A stretch of DNA of 64,000 nucleotides, taken from positions 24,763 to 88,762 of IMG/VR virus record IMGVR_UViG_3300019889_000007. One strand, written 5' to 3'. The position numbers and the translations under genes are program-made. The stretch comes from a virus. Positions 1-8,804 of this stretch are shown piece after piece; within the stretch, counting starts at the first letter, position 1, and every line of letters begins with the position of its first letter. Below the pieces are notes generated by a model. It saw only the letters and a list, made by a program, of their open reading frames with translations, was not told the DNA's origin and ran no database searches.

Positions 1-279
1 GACAAACACCAGTGGATACTGTCTATCGGCGATGGAACGGTTTCTATCCATTGCGCGGCAACGGATTGCTGGGATATCCGTACGCGCGCCAAGACCAGTG
101 CCGATGATGTTTTCCTGCTGTCTGAGTTCTGGGATCGGATCTACGGTGAATTCCCCGTCGACGTGAAACCGGTGAGCGAACCGGCTGGCCCCGACGGCGA
201 CGAAATGTGGCTTGAAGTAATCGTTCGGCGCATACCTGACGGAGGACCGGATGGCGTCACGTCCAGGACCGGCCCCTGA
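1..279 (+). CDS. Hypothetical protein, 5' end outside the window
   Basis: The first frame is open from base 1 to a TGA at 277-279 and gives the last 92 residues of a protein. It is rich in Asp, Trp and Ile and has no motif I recognise. The next gene starts 28 bases before its end, a coupling typical of phage early operons. Confidence 0.6.
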   Translation, partial: DKHQWILSIGDGTVSIHCAATDCWDIRTRAKTSADDVFLLSEFWDRIYGEFPVDVKPVSEPAGPDGDEMWLEVIVRRIPDGGPDGVTSRTGP

Positions 280-637
280 GAGATCGGCCGCCGACAAGCT
301 TGCGGCACAACGTGAAGCCGAACTGACCGAACAGAAACGGATCGTCGACGCGTTGACCAAGTGGGCGACACCGTGCCAAGACTGCGGTGGGGAAGTGATT
401 TCCTGGCCCGGTTTCCATGGATACCCGTTTGTAATGGAGTCGCCACCTAATATCAAAGGTCCCCTGATCGGCAGGACTGTCACCTCAGGGGGAGAAGTCT
501 TCATCGGACACCGGAAAGCGAGTAACCGGTCGACGATGGGTTTCTACCCACACATCTGCCATAGAACCACAAAGGACACAGATGACGTTCGCCGCACCGG
601 GCAAACTGACCTTGACGATACAGGTGGGCCGCATTGA
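251..637 (+). CDS. Hypothetical protein with CxxC motif
   Basis: 128 residues. A GGAGG ribosome binding site lies 6 bases before the ATG. The N-terminus is a charged helix (about residues 10-38). A CQDC pair near residue 42 and a later HICH could bind a metal. It overlaps the upstream gene by 29 bases and the next by 56, so it belongs to the same operon. No family is recognised. Confidence 0.65.
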   Translation: MASRPGPAPERSAADKLAAQREAELTEQKRIVDALTKWATPCQDCGGEVISWPGFHGYPFVMESPPNIKGPLIGRTVTSGGEVFIGHRKASNRSTMGFYPHICHRTTKDTDDVRRTGQTDLDDTGGPH

Positions 638-998
638 CCCCCAGATCGACGATCTGATCAACGCGACCCTGGCCGCCGACATAGCCGTCTACGGCCATCC
701 CGACCTCACCGTCGAAGACGACACCGAAGATGTCTTGTTGACACTGTGGAAATGGCTGAGCCTTTTGATGAGCAAACTCAGCGATCAAATCGCGCTCCGC
801 CAGTCCGCCGCCGACCAAGCGGGAATGTCCGACACCCAACTGTCCGATCTGCAATACGCCATCGGCGCCTACGAAGCGACCGAAAAGATCCGCACCATCC
901 TCATCGGCACCCTGTTGTCGTTGGCTCCCGATAACGTGGACCAAAACCAATCCAAAACAGCTGAAAGCGAGTTACCAAAGTGGCCGGTGAAACCGTGA
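582..998 (+). CDS. Hypothetical helical protein upstream of SSB
   Basis: 138 residues, mostly predicted helix, with a hydrophobic heptad-like segment around residues 50-70 and an acidic N-terminal half. It overlaps both the preceding gene and the start of the SSB gene (19 bases), so its product is made together with SSB. The position suggests a role in DNA replication or recombination, but no motif supports a function. Confidence 0.65.
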   Translation: MTFAAPGKLTLTIQVGRIDPQIDDLINATLAADIAVYGHPDLTVEDDTEDVLLTLWKWLSLLMSKLSDQIALRQSAADQAGMSDTQLSDLQYAIGAYEATEKIRTILIGTLLSLAPDNVDQNQSKTAESELPKWPVKP

Positions 999-1468
999 TC
1001 ACGGTAGTCGGGAACCTGACCGAAGATCCCGAACTGCGTTACACCCCATCAGGTGCGGCCGTCGCGAAGTTCAAAGTCGCCTCCACCCCCCGGACCTTCG
1101 ACAAGCAAACCGGTCAATGGGTGGATGGAGAGGCATTGTTCCTGCCGTGCAACGCATGGCGCCAACTCGCAGAGAATGTCGCCGAAAGCCTCAAGCGCGG
1201 CAGCCGAGTAGTCGTACAAGGAGCTCTGAAGCAACGCACGTATGAAACCCGTGAAGGCGAGAAGCGCACCGTTTTCGAACTGGAAGTCGAAGAAGTTGGC
1301 GCCTCGTTGAAGTTCGCCACCGCGACAGTCAGCAAGGTATCCCGTTCCAACACCGGCCACGGTGGTGGCCACGCTGCCCGACCAGCGGCAGCAGCCGCAG
1401 CCCCGGCCGACGACCCGTGGTCTACCACACCCACAGGAAAAGGCTTCACCGAAGAACCACCGTTCTAG
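980..1468 (+). CDS. ssb: Single-stranded DNA-binding protein
   Basis: 162 residues. The N-terminal ~110 residues match the bacterial SSB OB-fold: an [19 protein letters not shown] start, a FKVAST strand, a conserved [12 protein letters not shown] helix, and a GSRVVVQG...RTYE strand pair. A Gly/Ala/Pro linker follows, ending in an acidic tip, EEPPF, which corresponds to the partner-binding DDDIPF tail of bacterial SSBs. It coats single-stranded DNA during replication and recombination, and here is close to the RecT-like and nuclease genes at 3.0-5.2 kb. Length is normal for the family. Confidence 0.96.
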   Translation: MAGETVITVVGNLTEDPELRYTPSGAAVAKFKVASTPRTFDKQTGQWVDGEALFLPCNAWRQLAENVAESLKRGSRVVVQGALKQRTYETREGEKRTVFELEVEEVGASLKFATATVSKVSRSNTGHGGGHAARPAAAAAAPADDPWSTTPTGKGFTEEPPF

Positions 1469-1507
1469 TCCACAGTTGTTGACACTCCCCCGAAAGTAAG
1501 AGAAGAC

Positions 1508-2557
1508 ATGGCTTCCAAGAAGAAGACACTTTCAATCAATCTGGTTGCCGAGCCCGGTCAAAAGCTTCCCAAAGAACTCAGGAACATCAAGATCTCCTGG
1601 CAGTTTCTCAACAATGAGTACGGCCGGAAGTTGTTGGAAAAGAACGAGGGCAACCGGAACATTTCCGAAGCGTCGGTACGTAAGTACAACTCTGACATGA
1701 AAGACGGTAAGTGGTGGACCAACGGCGACGCCCTCCGGATCGACAACACCGGGAACCTTATGGACGGCCAACAACGTGCCACCTCCGCTGCCCGGCTTGA
1801 GGACCCCGCCGTTGGTCACTGGACGTTGCAGGCCGCCGGGTTGGACCCCAAAGTAAGACCGACAATAGATGTCGGTCGACCGCGATCGTTCGCCGACGAG
1901 CTGAAGTTCGAAGGAGAAGAGAACACCACTGTCCTGGCGGCCGTCATCAAACGGGCTTACGCCTGGGAAGCCATCGGAGAACGATGGGACGTTTTCAGGG
2001 TCGCGCCGAGCCATCAAGCCATGATGGAGTATTTCAGGGGCGACGAAGAATACGGGCTGCCGGATAACCGTGAACTCCTGCGGTGGGCTGCCGGAGAAGC
2101 AGCGGCGGCACAAAGCCAGATCATAGGCAAAATGGCACAGTCCACATTCGGGTTCCTGCTGTATCTGACCACAATGTACGGCGACAAGGAGAAAGCCCGA
2201 CAGTTCTGGGTCGACGGGGTCCGCGAACTGGACGGCATACCCAAAAAACACCCGGCGCACCGCCTTCGTAAAAGGCTGGGAGAAATCACCGACAGCGATC
2301 TGACAGGTAGGAACCGGCGCCTAGACCAACCCGAGACCCTGGCCTACTGCATTCAAGCCTGGAATGAGTTCTGGACAGGGGAATGGGAGTCAGCCACCAC
2401 TATCAGCAGACCGCGCGGAGGATGGTCACGCGAGAACATGCCCATCCTGCTTCCCAAGGACAACCGTGGCTACCCGGACGGCCCGAACGCAAAGCCCAAA
2501 GATGGGTGGAGCCCCAACCGAGAATTCATCGTCGGTGACGAAGAAGGATGGGATTAA
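1508..2557 (+). CDS. ParB/Srx-like (sulfiredoxin-fold) phage protein
   Basis: 349 residues. The N-terminal third has the layout of the ParB/Srx-like proteins common in actinophages: residues ~40-90 carry a NRNISEASVRKYNSDMKDG segment, then GDALRIDNTG and the signature LMDGQQR (equivalent to LLDGQHR), then IDVGRPRSFAD. The rest is helical and unassigned. Relatives are usually annotated as ParB-like nuclease domain proteins; the biochemical role is not established. It sits between SSB and RecT, which suggests DNA metabolism. Confidence 0.7.
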   Translation: MASKKKTLSINLVAEPGQKLPKELRNIKISWQFLNNEYGRKLLEKNEGNRNISEASVRKYNSDMKDGKWWTNGDALRIDNTGNLMDGQQRATSAARLEDPAVGHWTLQAAGLDPKVRPTIDVGRPRSFADELKFEGEENTTVLAAVIKRAYAWEAIGERWDVFRVAPSHQAMMEYFRGDEEYGLPDNRELLRWAAGEAAAAQSQIIGKMAQSTFGFLLYLTTMYGDKEKARQFWVDGVRELDGIPKKHPAHRLRKRLGEITDSDLTGRNRRLDQPETLAYCIQAWNEFWTGEWESATTISRPRGGWSRENMPILLPKDNRGYPDGPNAKPKDGWSPNREFIVGDEEGWD

Positions 2558-2560
2558 CCA

Positions 2561-2881
2561 GTGAGGTTCTACAAAGTCATCGTCGACTACGGTGACGACG
2601 ACGAGACGATGGAAGGTTCCTTCTCCGACGTCAACGCGGCCCTGACCACTGCCGACGACAACATCGCCTGCGACGTTGACGAACTTCTCGACAACGAGAA
2701 GGACCCGTATATCTTCGCTCACCAGCATGCCCCTGACCGGCTCGACCGGCACGGGAAACTCCAGCTGGCATGCCCGGACGGCCGCATAATCACCGTCCTG
2801 GCCGAAGACATCGAAAAAAGCCCTACACAGACGGTTCAAACCGGTGCCGAACCGGCAGAAGAATGGCCGACCATGGGTTAG
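2561..2881 (+). CDS. Hypothetical acidic protein
   Basis: 106 residues, starting at GTG three bases after the previous stop. Acidic throughout (DYGDDDETMEG near the start), with a predicted beta-rich N-terminal half. It is the last gene before a strong terminator at 2895-2935, so it closes the SSB operon. No family is recognised. Confidence 0.65.
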   Translation: MRFYKVIVDYGDDDETMEGSFSDVNAALTTADDNIACDVDELLDNEKDPYIFAHQHAPDRLDRHGKLQLACPDGRIITVLAEDIEKSPTQTVQTGAEPAEEWPTMG

Positions 2882-2894
2882 ATAGTGACATTGG

Positions 2895-2935
2895 AAAAGC
2901 GCCGAGATTGAATATGGATCTCGGCGCTTTTTCGT
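2895..2935 (+). terminator. Rho-independent terminator
   Basis: AAAGCGCCGAGAT and ATCTCGGCGCTTT form a 13-bp stem around a short loop, followed directly by a T run. It separates the SSB operon from the recombination operon. Confidence 0.9.
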
Positions 2936-3001
2936 ACACTAAAATGTCGTACCTGCCCTGCATGCTCAGAGATAAGCTTCAATTTAGGAAGGATCGATCT
3001 G

Positions 3002-4042
3002 GTGACTATCGACACCGAGACAAAAGAATCTGAAGGCACACTGAGGTACATCATGCGGGGTTATGACGGACCCCGAGATATCCAGTCGCAAAGAGCACTG
3101 GCCACGATGTTGTCCGACTCCGATATGTTGGGCGACAGGTACCACAGGAAGCCCGCCAACATTGTTCGTATGATGTGGAAAGCCATGGCGATGGATATCC
3201 CATTGGATACCACGCTGGAACAGGTCGGTGAGTACAAGGGCAAAACCTGCGTCACCAACGCGTTGATGCTGGCGTTGATGCGTCGTGGCGGTTTGACGGT
3301 TGACGTTCAAAAACGTGATGAAACCGGGACGCTCCTTCTGATCACCCGGCCCGGTCACAAGCCTGAACAGGTCGGATACACGATGGAGGACGCCGAGAAG
3401 GCCGGGCTCGTGGATGACAAGAATGTACGTACCGGCGGGACCATCAAGTCTCAGTACAAGCTGCGTCCCAAGACGATGCTGTTCTGGCGGGCGGTGGCCG
3501 AGGCGTCACGAATGTGCGGGTCCGACATCACCAATGGTCTGAGCCTGTACACCAGGGAAGAGCTGGAGGCCATCCCCGACGAAGAGGTCATCGCACAGGC
3601 CGTCGACACACCCGGTGCGGCGCGATTGGACATCAACACCATCTTGGGTGAGGCTGTCACCGCGCAGAGCAAATTCGACAAGGCGATGTGGGAAGACGCC
3701 TGGCGTAAAGCAGCGGCGGCCGGGCTGATGGATCTGGCCGCTGACCTTAAAGACCCCGAGTCGTTGAAGGTCGGGGAAGAGCTGACGATCATCGGTAAGA
3801 ACATCGTGGAATCGTTGAAGGAACTGGAAGAATTCGGTTTCAACCACCTCCACACCGGTTCGGACAGTGAACTGTGGAATACCGCGATCACCGGTTGCAC
3901 CACGCTTCAGCAGATCGATCTGCTGAAGCTGTACTCCAAAGCCTGCGACATGGGCGACAGGTACAAGGCCGCGATCGGGAAGCAGCGTGAACAGCTCGCA
4001 TCCGCCGGGATGGTGCCGGAGGCCGATACGGTCGGGGCATGA
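3002..4042 (+). CDS. recT: RecT-family single-strand annealing protein
   Basis: 346 residues from GTG, with an AGGAAGG site upstream. The first ~190 residues follow the RecT pattern: an ANI(V) segment leading to a helix (MWKAMAMDIPLDTTLEQV), a GKTCVTNALMLALMRRGG strand-helix, TYTMEDAEKAGL-like GYTMEDAEKAGL, and a YKLRPKTMLFWRAVAEASR segment, in the order seen in RecT proteins. It is expected to anneal complementary single strands. It overlaps the downstream nuclease gene by ATGA, giving a RecE/RecT-like pair. The C-terminal ~120 residues are variable. Confidence 0.85.
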   Translation: MTIDTETKESEGTLRYIMRGYDGPRDIQSQRALATMLSDSDMLGDRYHRKPANIVRMMWKAMAMDIPLDTTLEQVGEYKGKTCVTNALMLALMRRGGLTVDVQKRDETGTLLLITRPGHKPEQVGYTMEDAEKAGLVDDKNVRTGGTIKSQYKLRPKTMLFWRAVAEASRMCGSDITNGLSLYTREELEAIPDEEVIAQAVDTPGAARLDINTILGEAVTAQSKFDKAMWEDAWRKAAAAGLMDLAADLKDPESLKVGEELTIIGKNIVESLKELEEFGFNHLHTGSDSELWNTAITGCTTLQQIDLLKLYSKACDMGDRYKAAIGKQREQLASAGMVPEADTVGA

Positions 4043-5169
4043 ACTCAGTGCAGTCGGTCCACCACGCTTCGCAGGAGGCGTGGCGGGACCTCACCACCGC
4101 CCGGACGTTCGATCCGTTCGAGATCCATGTGACGTCTTTGGAGTCCTGCCTGCGGCAGTTGCATTTTCGCGCCACAGGCGAGGCGATCACCGATCCCGAT
4201 ACCTCAACGCCGTCGATGAAGATCGCCGCACACGAGGGCACCGCGATCGATGCCCTGTACGTCCCGTATTTCGCCGCCGCGTGGGCCAAAACCGACCCGA
4301 CATTGGAGGTCGTGCACCCGCACTTCAAGTTGCGGCACGCGCGCGACGGCGTGGCGATCATCGGGGAGTCCGATGTGGTGGCGTTCGGTCCGGACAACAC
4401 CGCGCAGGTGTGGGATCTGAAAACCTGCGAGTACAGCAAGTGGGACGCGTGCGCGGCCGGGGAAATCCCGGACGCGCACGCGTTGCAGGTCATCTGTTAC
4501 GCCCGGCTGATCGAACTTCAGACCGGGCGCCGGGTTACGGACATGCACCTGTACTACCTCGACCGGTCAGACCCCGAGGCGTACAAGGATTTCCGCAGGT
4601 CAGCCCGGTACTTCACGACCAGTCAGACATTCACTGATGCGGATCGTCAGATGGCCGATACACTGTTCGACCGAGTGTTTTCCGCTGCCAAGAGCACCGC
4701 CGAGGCTCCCCGATGGTTCGGGGACGAACGGGGGAAGATCAGCAGCCGGTTCTCGCCCTGCCACAAGTGCCTGTGGCAGACGCGATGCCTGGGAAAACCG
4801 GTTCACGGCCAGGACGCCACCCTGGCCGTCGACGTTGAGGCCGCCGGTCAACTGATCGGTGGCTGGGCCGAGGCACGCACCGACAAAGCGGAGGCGGTCG
4901 CCAAGCTCAAGGACTTCATCCGGGCCGAACTGGACAAAAACAAAAAGTCCAAAGTAGAAGGAAGGTTGAAGGAACTTGTCATAGCCTTGAACCTGGACCG
5001 CGATTTCTACGACGCCGGAAACGGCACCGTCTTGGAACTGTACGACAAACGCGGCGGCGAGATCAAAGACCAGGAAGCCATCGAAAAGATCCTCAGCGAT
5101 CTGGGAATCAAAATCCCCACCAAGCCCCGAGCGGACTCGCCAGCACTGCGCATCCGCAAGGACACATAA
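4039..5169 (+). CDS. RecB/Cas4-like PD-(D/E)XK exonuclease with probable Fe-S cluster
   Basis: 376 residues. A SCLRQ cysteine near residue 37, the GESD...VWDLKT core (about residues 110-130; the D and the D-x-K are the nuclease motif) and a C-terminal PCHKCLWQTRC cluster (near residue 240) match the Cas4/AddB-type layout, where one N-terminal and three C-terminal cysteines hold a 4Fe-4S cluster. It should resect DNA ends and produce single strands for the RecT-like protein, whose gene overlaps it by four bases. A terminator follows at 5176. Confidence 0.8.
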   Translation: MNSVQSVHHASQEAWRDLTTARTFDPFEIHVTSLESCLRQLHFRATGEAITDPDTSTPSMKIAAHEGTAIDALYVPYFAAAWAKTDPTLEVVHPHFKLRHARDGVAIIGESDVVAFGPDNTAQVWDLKTCEYSKWDACAAGEIPDAHALQVICYARLIELQTGRRVTDMHLYYLDRSDPEAYKDFRRSARYFTTSQTFTDADRQMADTLFDRVFSAAKSTAEAPRWFGDERGKISSRFSPCHKCLWQTRCLGKPVHGQDATLAVDVEAAGQLIGGWAEARTDKAEAVAKLKDFIRAELDKNKKSKVEGRLKELVIALNLDRDFYDAGNGTVLELYDKRGGEIKDQEAIEKILSDLGIKIPTKPRADSPALRIRKDT

Positions 5170-5175
5170 AAACAC

Positions 5176-5210
5176 GCAGCCCACTGTCTGAATCGGACAG
5201 TGGGCTGTTT
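5176..5210 (+). terminator. Rho-independent terminator
   Basis: AGCCCACTGTC and GACAGTGGGCT form an 11-bp stem with a 7-base loop followed by GTTTCG. It ends the recT-exonuclease operon. Confidence 0.85.
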
Positions 5211-5239
5211 CGTACCGATTCACTTTGATGGGAGTCTCG

Positions 5240-5782
5240 ATGAATCAACCATATGGTATCAACCACGACGGTGACTTCTACCGATACGAGGCACAGGCCA
5301 ACTGGGAAGCCGACAACACCGGGACACCGGTGTGGCACATCCGGATCGTCGAGGTCAGCCAAGTCGAAGACGACGACGGCAACAGCACCTACTACGCCAA
5401 AGAAGTCACCGAGGTCGTCAGCGACCAGCAGCGCATCAACCGGGCCGTCGACATCACCAACTACCGTCCCGGTTTGGGCGCCGCCCTCAAAGACCGGAAC
5501 TGGGCACGCCTGTCGGGCCGCCCCTGGCTGTACGTCAGGCGGCGCCAGGCGCACGTAGCGCCCCTGGCGCCGCCGATGGTCCACCAGTGCGGGAACACCA
5601 CTGACGACGCCCTGATGGCCCGTATGGCGGCCCGCATCGACCGGTGCCCGGCCTTGAGCATCACCGACCTCCAGGAGGCCCGCAAAGCCGTCAAGCCCGC
5701 ACACCACCACGACCCCACCGTGCTGGCCGCCGCCATCACCGCCAAACACCTCCAGAACGCCACCATCCGCCAAGTAATCTGA
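5240..5782 (+). CDS. Hypothetical protein
   Basis: 180 residues. The ATG at 5240 is preferred over an upstream TTG at 5225 because a GGGAG site lies just before it. The N-terminal half is polar and beta-like (FYRYEAQANWE...VWHIRIVEVSQV), the C-terminal half basic and helical with HHH near residue 160. No family is recognised. Confidence 0.65.
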   Translation: MNQPYGINHDGDFYRYEAQANWEADNTGTPVWHIRIVEVSQVEDDDGNSTYYAKEVTEVVSDQQRINRAVDITNYRPGLGAALKDRNWARLSGRPWLYVRRRQAHVAPLAPPMVHQCGNTTDDALMARMAARIDRCPALSITDLQEARKAVKPAHHHDPTVLAAAITAKHLQNATIRQVI

Positions 5783-5848
5783 CCGGTGTGGGGTGCGTCA
5801 GTTGTCCAGCGCACCCCACCCACCCCCCTTTTTCCGAAAGGCACCCCT

Positions 5849-6493
5849 ATGAGCGACATGGGCCAATCCAACTTCACATTCCGTGGAGATCATCTCCAGG
5901 CGCTGCGAGACTTCACCGCCACCCGGCCCGGCACCACGATGACCGACAACGCACGGGCGGCATTGGATCTGTTCATCGCGGTGCAGACGATCGACCCGGC
6001 CGCCGCTATCGGTGCCGCCACCGACGCCGAATACCCGTTGGCGATAAGCGGTGAGATCGACCCGGCCTGGCGGGAACGTCTGGCCGATCCGAGCTTCCAC
6101 GGCTTCATCATGGATGAATCCAGCATCGACGAACTGAAGTACAACCCGAACGCCCGATACATACTGTTCCAAGCGATCAGATCGTTCAAGTCCCCGGTAC
6201 GAATCGCCACCAGCGGCCCAAAAATGATTGCCGACCTCGGAATGACCAAAGCACAAGCCGTGATCACCTTGGCCCGGCATTCATTCCGACGCATCAGCCT
6301 GGCCGCCATCGACACCGACGCGCTGGCAGCGATCATGGAACTGTCCACCAAGGACCCGATGCTTCTGTTCTCCTGTGCGCACGCCGCCGTGGAGGCCCGG
6401 CGGCAGGACGGCTGGACGGTCTTGACCACCGCTGTTTATCTGGACACCTACACCCAATTGGGTGTACGGGCCATCGCCGTGCCGCATGCTTGA
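5849..6493 (+). CDS. Hypothetical protein, possibly PIN-domain-like
   Basis: 214 residues; the ATG at 5849 follows a GAAAGG site. After an N-terminal helical part, residues ~85-214 have a PIN-like rhythm: a FIMDESSI strand-Asp, a long helical middle, then a helix with AHAAVEARRQDG leading to WTVLTTAVYLDTY and a final GVRAIAVP strand. Two of the usual acidic positions are not obvious, so catalytic activity is doubtful. No antitoxin-like partner is adjacent. Confidence 0.5.
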   Translation: MSDMGQSNFTFRGDHLQALRDFTATRPGTTMTDNARAALDLFIAVQTIDPAAAIGAATDAEYPLAISGEIDPAWRERLADPSFHGFIMDESSIDELKYNPNARYILFQAIRSFKSPVRIATSGPKMIADLGMTKAQAVITLARHSFRRISLAAIDTDALAAIMELSTKDPMLLFSCAHAAVEARRQDGWTVLTTAVYLDTYTQLGVRAIAVPHA

Positions 6494-6496
6494 GGC

Positions 6497-6907
6497 ATGA
6501 CGATCACCATTCCCGCACCGATCCGTGAAGTCACCGTCGAGTTTTTGATCAGCTGGCACTACGGCGTCCACATTCTGCCCGGCCAGACCGGGAAACCCTT
6601 GTCGACCCGGATGTCGTACACCGCATCGATCGCACCCCTTGACGGCGTCCGCATCGAATACCGGTGGATCACTCGCGGTGCCGACGCGGTGCTGTGGCTG
6701 GCCACCGACGACGGCCACCGGGTACAGATTCCGCTTGCCGGGCAGGGGCACGTGGTCGAACCCCAGTTCGACGACCTGTTCGACGCATGGATCGGCCTAC
6801 TTCGTAACTACCCCAAGGAGAACACCACATGCGAACCGTCCACACCAGACAACTTTGTGTCGGGGATGTCATCGACAGTCCGCTCTATAACCGCCGGGGT
6901 GAGCTGA
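6497..6907 (+). CDS. Hypothetical protein
   Basis: 136 residues, starting three bases after the previous stop. Predicted mainly beta strands (TVEFLISWHYGVHIL; VRIEYRWITRG). The last ~26 codons overlap the next gene, which has its own strong ribosome binding site inside this one. No family is recognised. Confidence 0.55.
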   Translation: MTITIPAPIREVTVEFLISWHYGVHILPGQTGKPLSTRMSYTASIAPLDGVRIEYRWITRGADAVLWLATDDGHRVQIPLAGQGHVVEPQFDDLFDAWIGLLRNYPKENTTCEPSTPDNFVSGMSSTVRSITAGVS

Positions 6908-7047
6908 CCGGCCGCACTGAGGAAGTCATCATCGAATCGATCGCCGACTTCCACAACGGCATACAACCAGGCGTTCAGGTCGCCATCGGCGGCGGAGCGA
7001 TGCTCAACATCCCGCACGGCGACGTCACCGTCTACTCCCCGATCTGA
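6829..7047 (+). CDS. Hypothetical small protein
   Basis: 72 residues from an ATG with an AAGGAG site 8 bases upstream. It looks like a small beta-barrel (DVIDSPLYNRRGEL, TEEVIIESIADF, VQVAIGGG, DVTVYSPI). The alternation of strand segments and hydrophilic turns is typical of short actinophage proteins of unknown role. It is the last gene before the hairpin at 7063. Confidence 0.6.
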   Translation: MRTVHTRQLCVGDVIDSPLYNRRGELTGRTEEVIIESIADFHNGIQPGVQVAIGGGAMLNIPHGDVTVYSPI

Positions 7048-7062
7048 CCGACAAACAAATCA

Positions 7063-7090
7063 GCGGCCCGCTGCGCGAACAGCGGGCCGC
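7063..7090. terminator. GC-rich hairpin, probable terminator
   Basis: GCGGCCCGCTG and CAGCGGGCCGC form a perfect 11-bp stem with a 6-base loop. There is no T run, but it sits between the end of the + operon and the end of the convergent regulator gene at 7200. Confidence 0.65.
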
Positions 7091-7199
7091 CTCACTCTTG
7101 TCATTCAGATTTGGAGAACACACTCATCGTACAACCAGACACCATCGCTCCACCGGGAACTGACTCGTCCCGAGCAAGATGTTCTGGCACCGGAAGGTT

Positions 7200-8417
7200 T
7201 CAGGCCGCCACCAGGTGCGGCATTTGCGCACCGATCTTGCGACGCCGGGTCTCACACCGGTCCGACCGCACCTGGTCATACACCTCGATAGCGGCAGCCC
7301 ACTGCCGTTCGGCCTCGGCCTCTTCCCCGATGGCCAGTTGGGACTTACCCACCAGGTAGGAATCCATCGACCAGACTCGGGCATGGGTTTCCATGTTCCA
7401 CAGGTCCCGCGCGGTAAGGAAGTACTGCGCCGCATCAATGTGGGCACCCATCGCGGTCAGCGCGTGCGCCGTCTGTGTCAACAGGTTCGCCTTCTGCGGG
7501 CACCACGCCGAAACATACGACGGCGTCGAATCATCCGGGTCGGTGTTCAGGTGCGGCCCGGCCGCCGCGATCGCCTGGCGTGCCGACACCTTATCGCCGG
7601 TCTCGGCGTAACAGCGGGCGGCGGCGATCAGCATCAACGCCGCCACATGCCCGCCCATGCCCTTGGTGCGCCGCACCGCCTCTTCGGCGGCGGCCACACT
7701 GTTGCCCGGTTTCCCGATGTCCAGTCCGTGCAGAGCCTGCGCCCGCAACAGCCACGCATCGTGCCCCGGTCCTTGAGACTCCTCGGCCAGGGTCTGTGCC
7801 CGCCGGAACTGGAGTTGCGCCCGGCCGTCGTCGCCAGTGTCGTGTGCTTTCCAGCCACGCAGGAACGCCGCCTCGGCCGCCACGGTGAACATGTCGGTCC
7901 GTACCTGCGGGGTGTCGAAGTCCCCGGCACAGTATTCGGCCATGTCGCCGTATAGGAAACCGTCCAGGGCGCGGGTTCCCCGCGCCCCGCCGAACTGTTC
8001 GTCGTACTCCTGCAACGCTTCCAGGTGTTTTCGGGCCGCCACGACATCGTCGGCGGTGACTTTTACGCCCGATCCGGGGGAGATCGGTCGGTTCCCGGCG
8101 TCGGCCGGAAGTGCCAGATTGACGGCGGCGGCGCCGGTCATGAAGACCATTCCCCGCATCACATCTCGTCTGTCCATTTCGAAGCATCCTATCTGGAGTG
8201 CCATTTGAGGGGTGTGTACCGGCGTCATCCACAGCTGTGCCAGATATCGGCCGGTACCAAAGACTTTATCGAGATCTTCGGCCAGGACAAGAGACCCGAA
8301 TCGGATACCCGATTCGATCTGCGACAGGTTCGACGCCGTCGTATGCGCCAATTTCGCCAGGCCACGCAAGGTCAAACCACGCTGACCGCGCAACCGTTTC
8401 AATTCGATACCAAACAT
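7200..8417 (-). CDS. XRE-family transcriptional regulator with TPR-like C-terminal domain
   Basis: 405 residues. The ATG at 8417 is preferred over an upstream start at 8534 because it has a GGAG site and the HTH begins directly there. Residues 1-65 are a Cro/CI-type HTH (LKRLRGQRGLTLRGLAKLA...SNLSQIESG). The remainder (about 150-405) is a run of helical pairs with Ala and Leu spacing typical of TPR repeats, as in many actinobacterial XRE regulators. It is divergent from the gene at 8525, and the intergenic region carries tandem and inverted repeats (8431-8461), suggesting autoregulation. It is a candidate phage repressor. Confidence 0.8.
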   Translation of the reverse strand: MFGIELKRLRGQRGLTLRGLAKLAHTTASNLSQIESGIRFGSLVLAEDLDKVFGTGRYLAQLWMTPVHTPQMALQIGCFEMDRRDVMRGMVFMTGAAAVNLALPADAGNRPISPGSGVKVTADDVVAARKHLEALQEYDEQFGGARGTRALDGFLYGDMAEYCAGDFDTPQVRTDMFTVAAEAAFLRGWKAHDTGDDGRAQLQFRRAQTLAEESQGPGHDAWLLRAQALHGLDIGKPGNSVAAAEEAVRRTKGMGGHVAALMLIAAARCYAETGDKVSARQAIAAAGPHLNTDPDDSTPSYVSAWCPQKANLLTQTAHALTAMGAHIDAAQYFLTARDLWNMETHARVWSMDSYLVGKSQLAIGEEAEAERQWAAAIEVYDQVRSDRCETRRRKIGAQMPHLVAA

Positions 8418-8430
8418 CGCCGCTCCAGGG

Positions 8431-8461
8431 AGTGAACAAGAGTGAACAAGACAACTCTTGT
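8431..8461. promoter_or_regulatory. Putative operator: tandem 10-mer plus inverted repeat
   Basis: AGTGAACAAG occurs twice in tandem (8431-8450). ACAAGAGT (8436-8443) and ACTCTTGT (8454-8461) form a perfect 8-bp inverted repeat. The element is between the divergent XRE regulator and the gene at 8525, the expected place for the regulator's operator. Inference only. Confidence 0.55.
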
Positions 8462-8524
8462 GAGCACGGGGTATGTAGGCAAGGCTATCTGGTGACGGCG
8501 AAAACCGCTGATGAGGTGACTGCA

Positions 8525-8737
8525 ATGAGCACAATGGCGATTGAAGACACTGGATTCGACCTGGACGTTATCTCCGCGAAATTCCAGGAAAGATGGCACA
8601 TGCACGTCAACGACTGTCCCGACTGTGCCACCGCCTGGAGCCAGCACAAACGGGTGTGCCCCGAAGCCCAACAGATGTCATACCTCGGCCAGGCAATGCA
8701 GTATGCCCAAAAAGCCCTCGCCGGGCCACAAACCTAA
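8525..8737 (+). CDS. Small zinc-ribbon-like protein
   Basis: 70 residues from an ATG with a GAGGTG site. Residues ~28-42 contain HVNDCPDC and later VC, a Cys/His arrangement that could hold zinc. It is divergent from the XRE regulator and probably under its control. A strong hairpin follows at 8754. A longer upstream reading frame exists but would run through the regulator's coding region. Confidence 0.55.
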   Translation: MSTMAIEDTGFDLDVISAKFQERWHMHVNDCPDCATAWSQHKRVCPEAQQMSYLGQAMQYAQKALAGPQT

Positions 8738-8753
8738 CTATCCCCACCCAGTT

Positions 8754-8796
8754 GGGGCCGTGAACGTGTCGGGTGAAGACGCACGTTCACGGCCCC
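8754..8796. terminator. Bidirectional hairpin terminator
   Basis: GGGGCCGTGAACGTG and CACGTTCACGGCCCC form a perfect 15-bp stem with a 13-base loop. It lies between convergent genes ending at 8737 and 8805. Confidence 0.8.
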
Positions 8797-8804
8797 ACCC
8801 CCGT

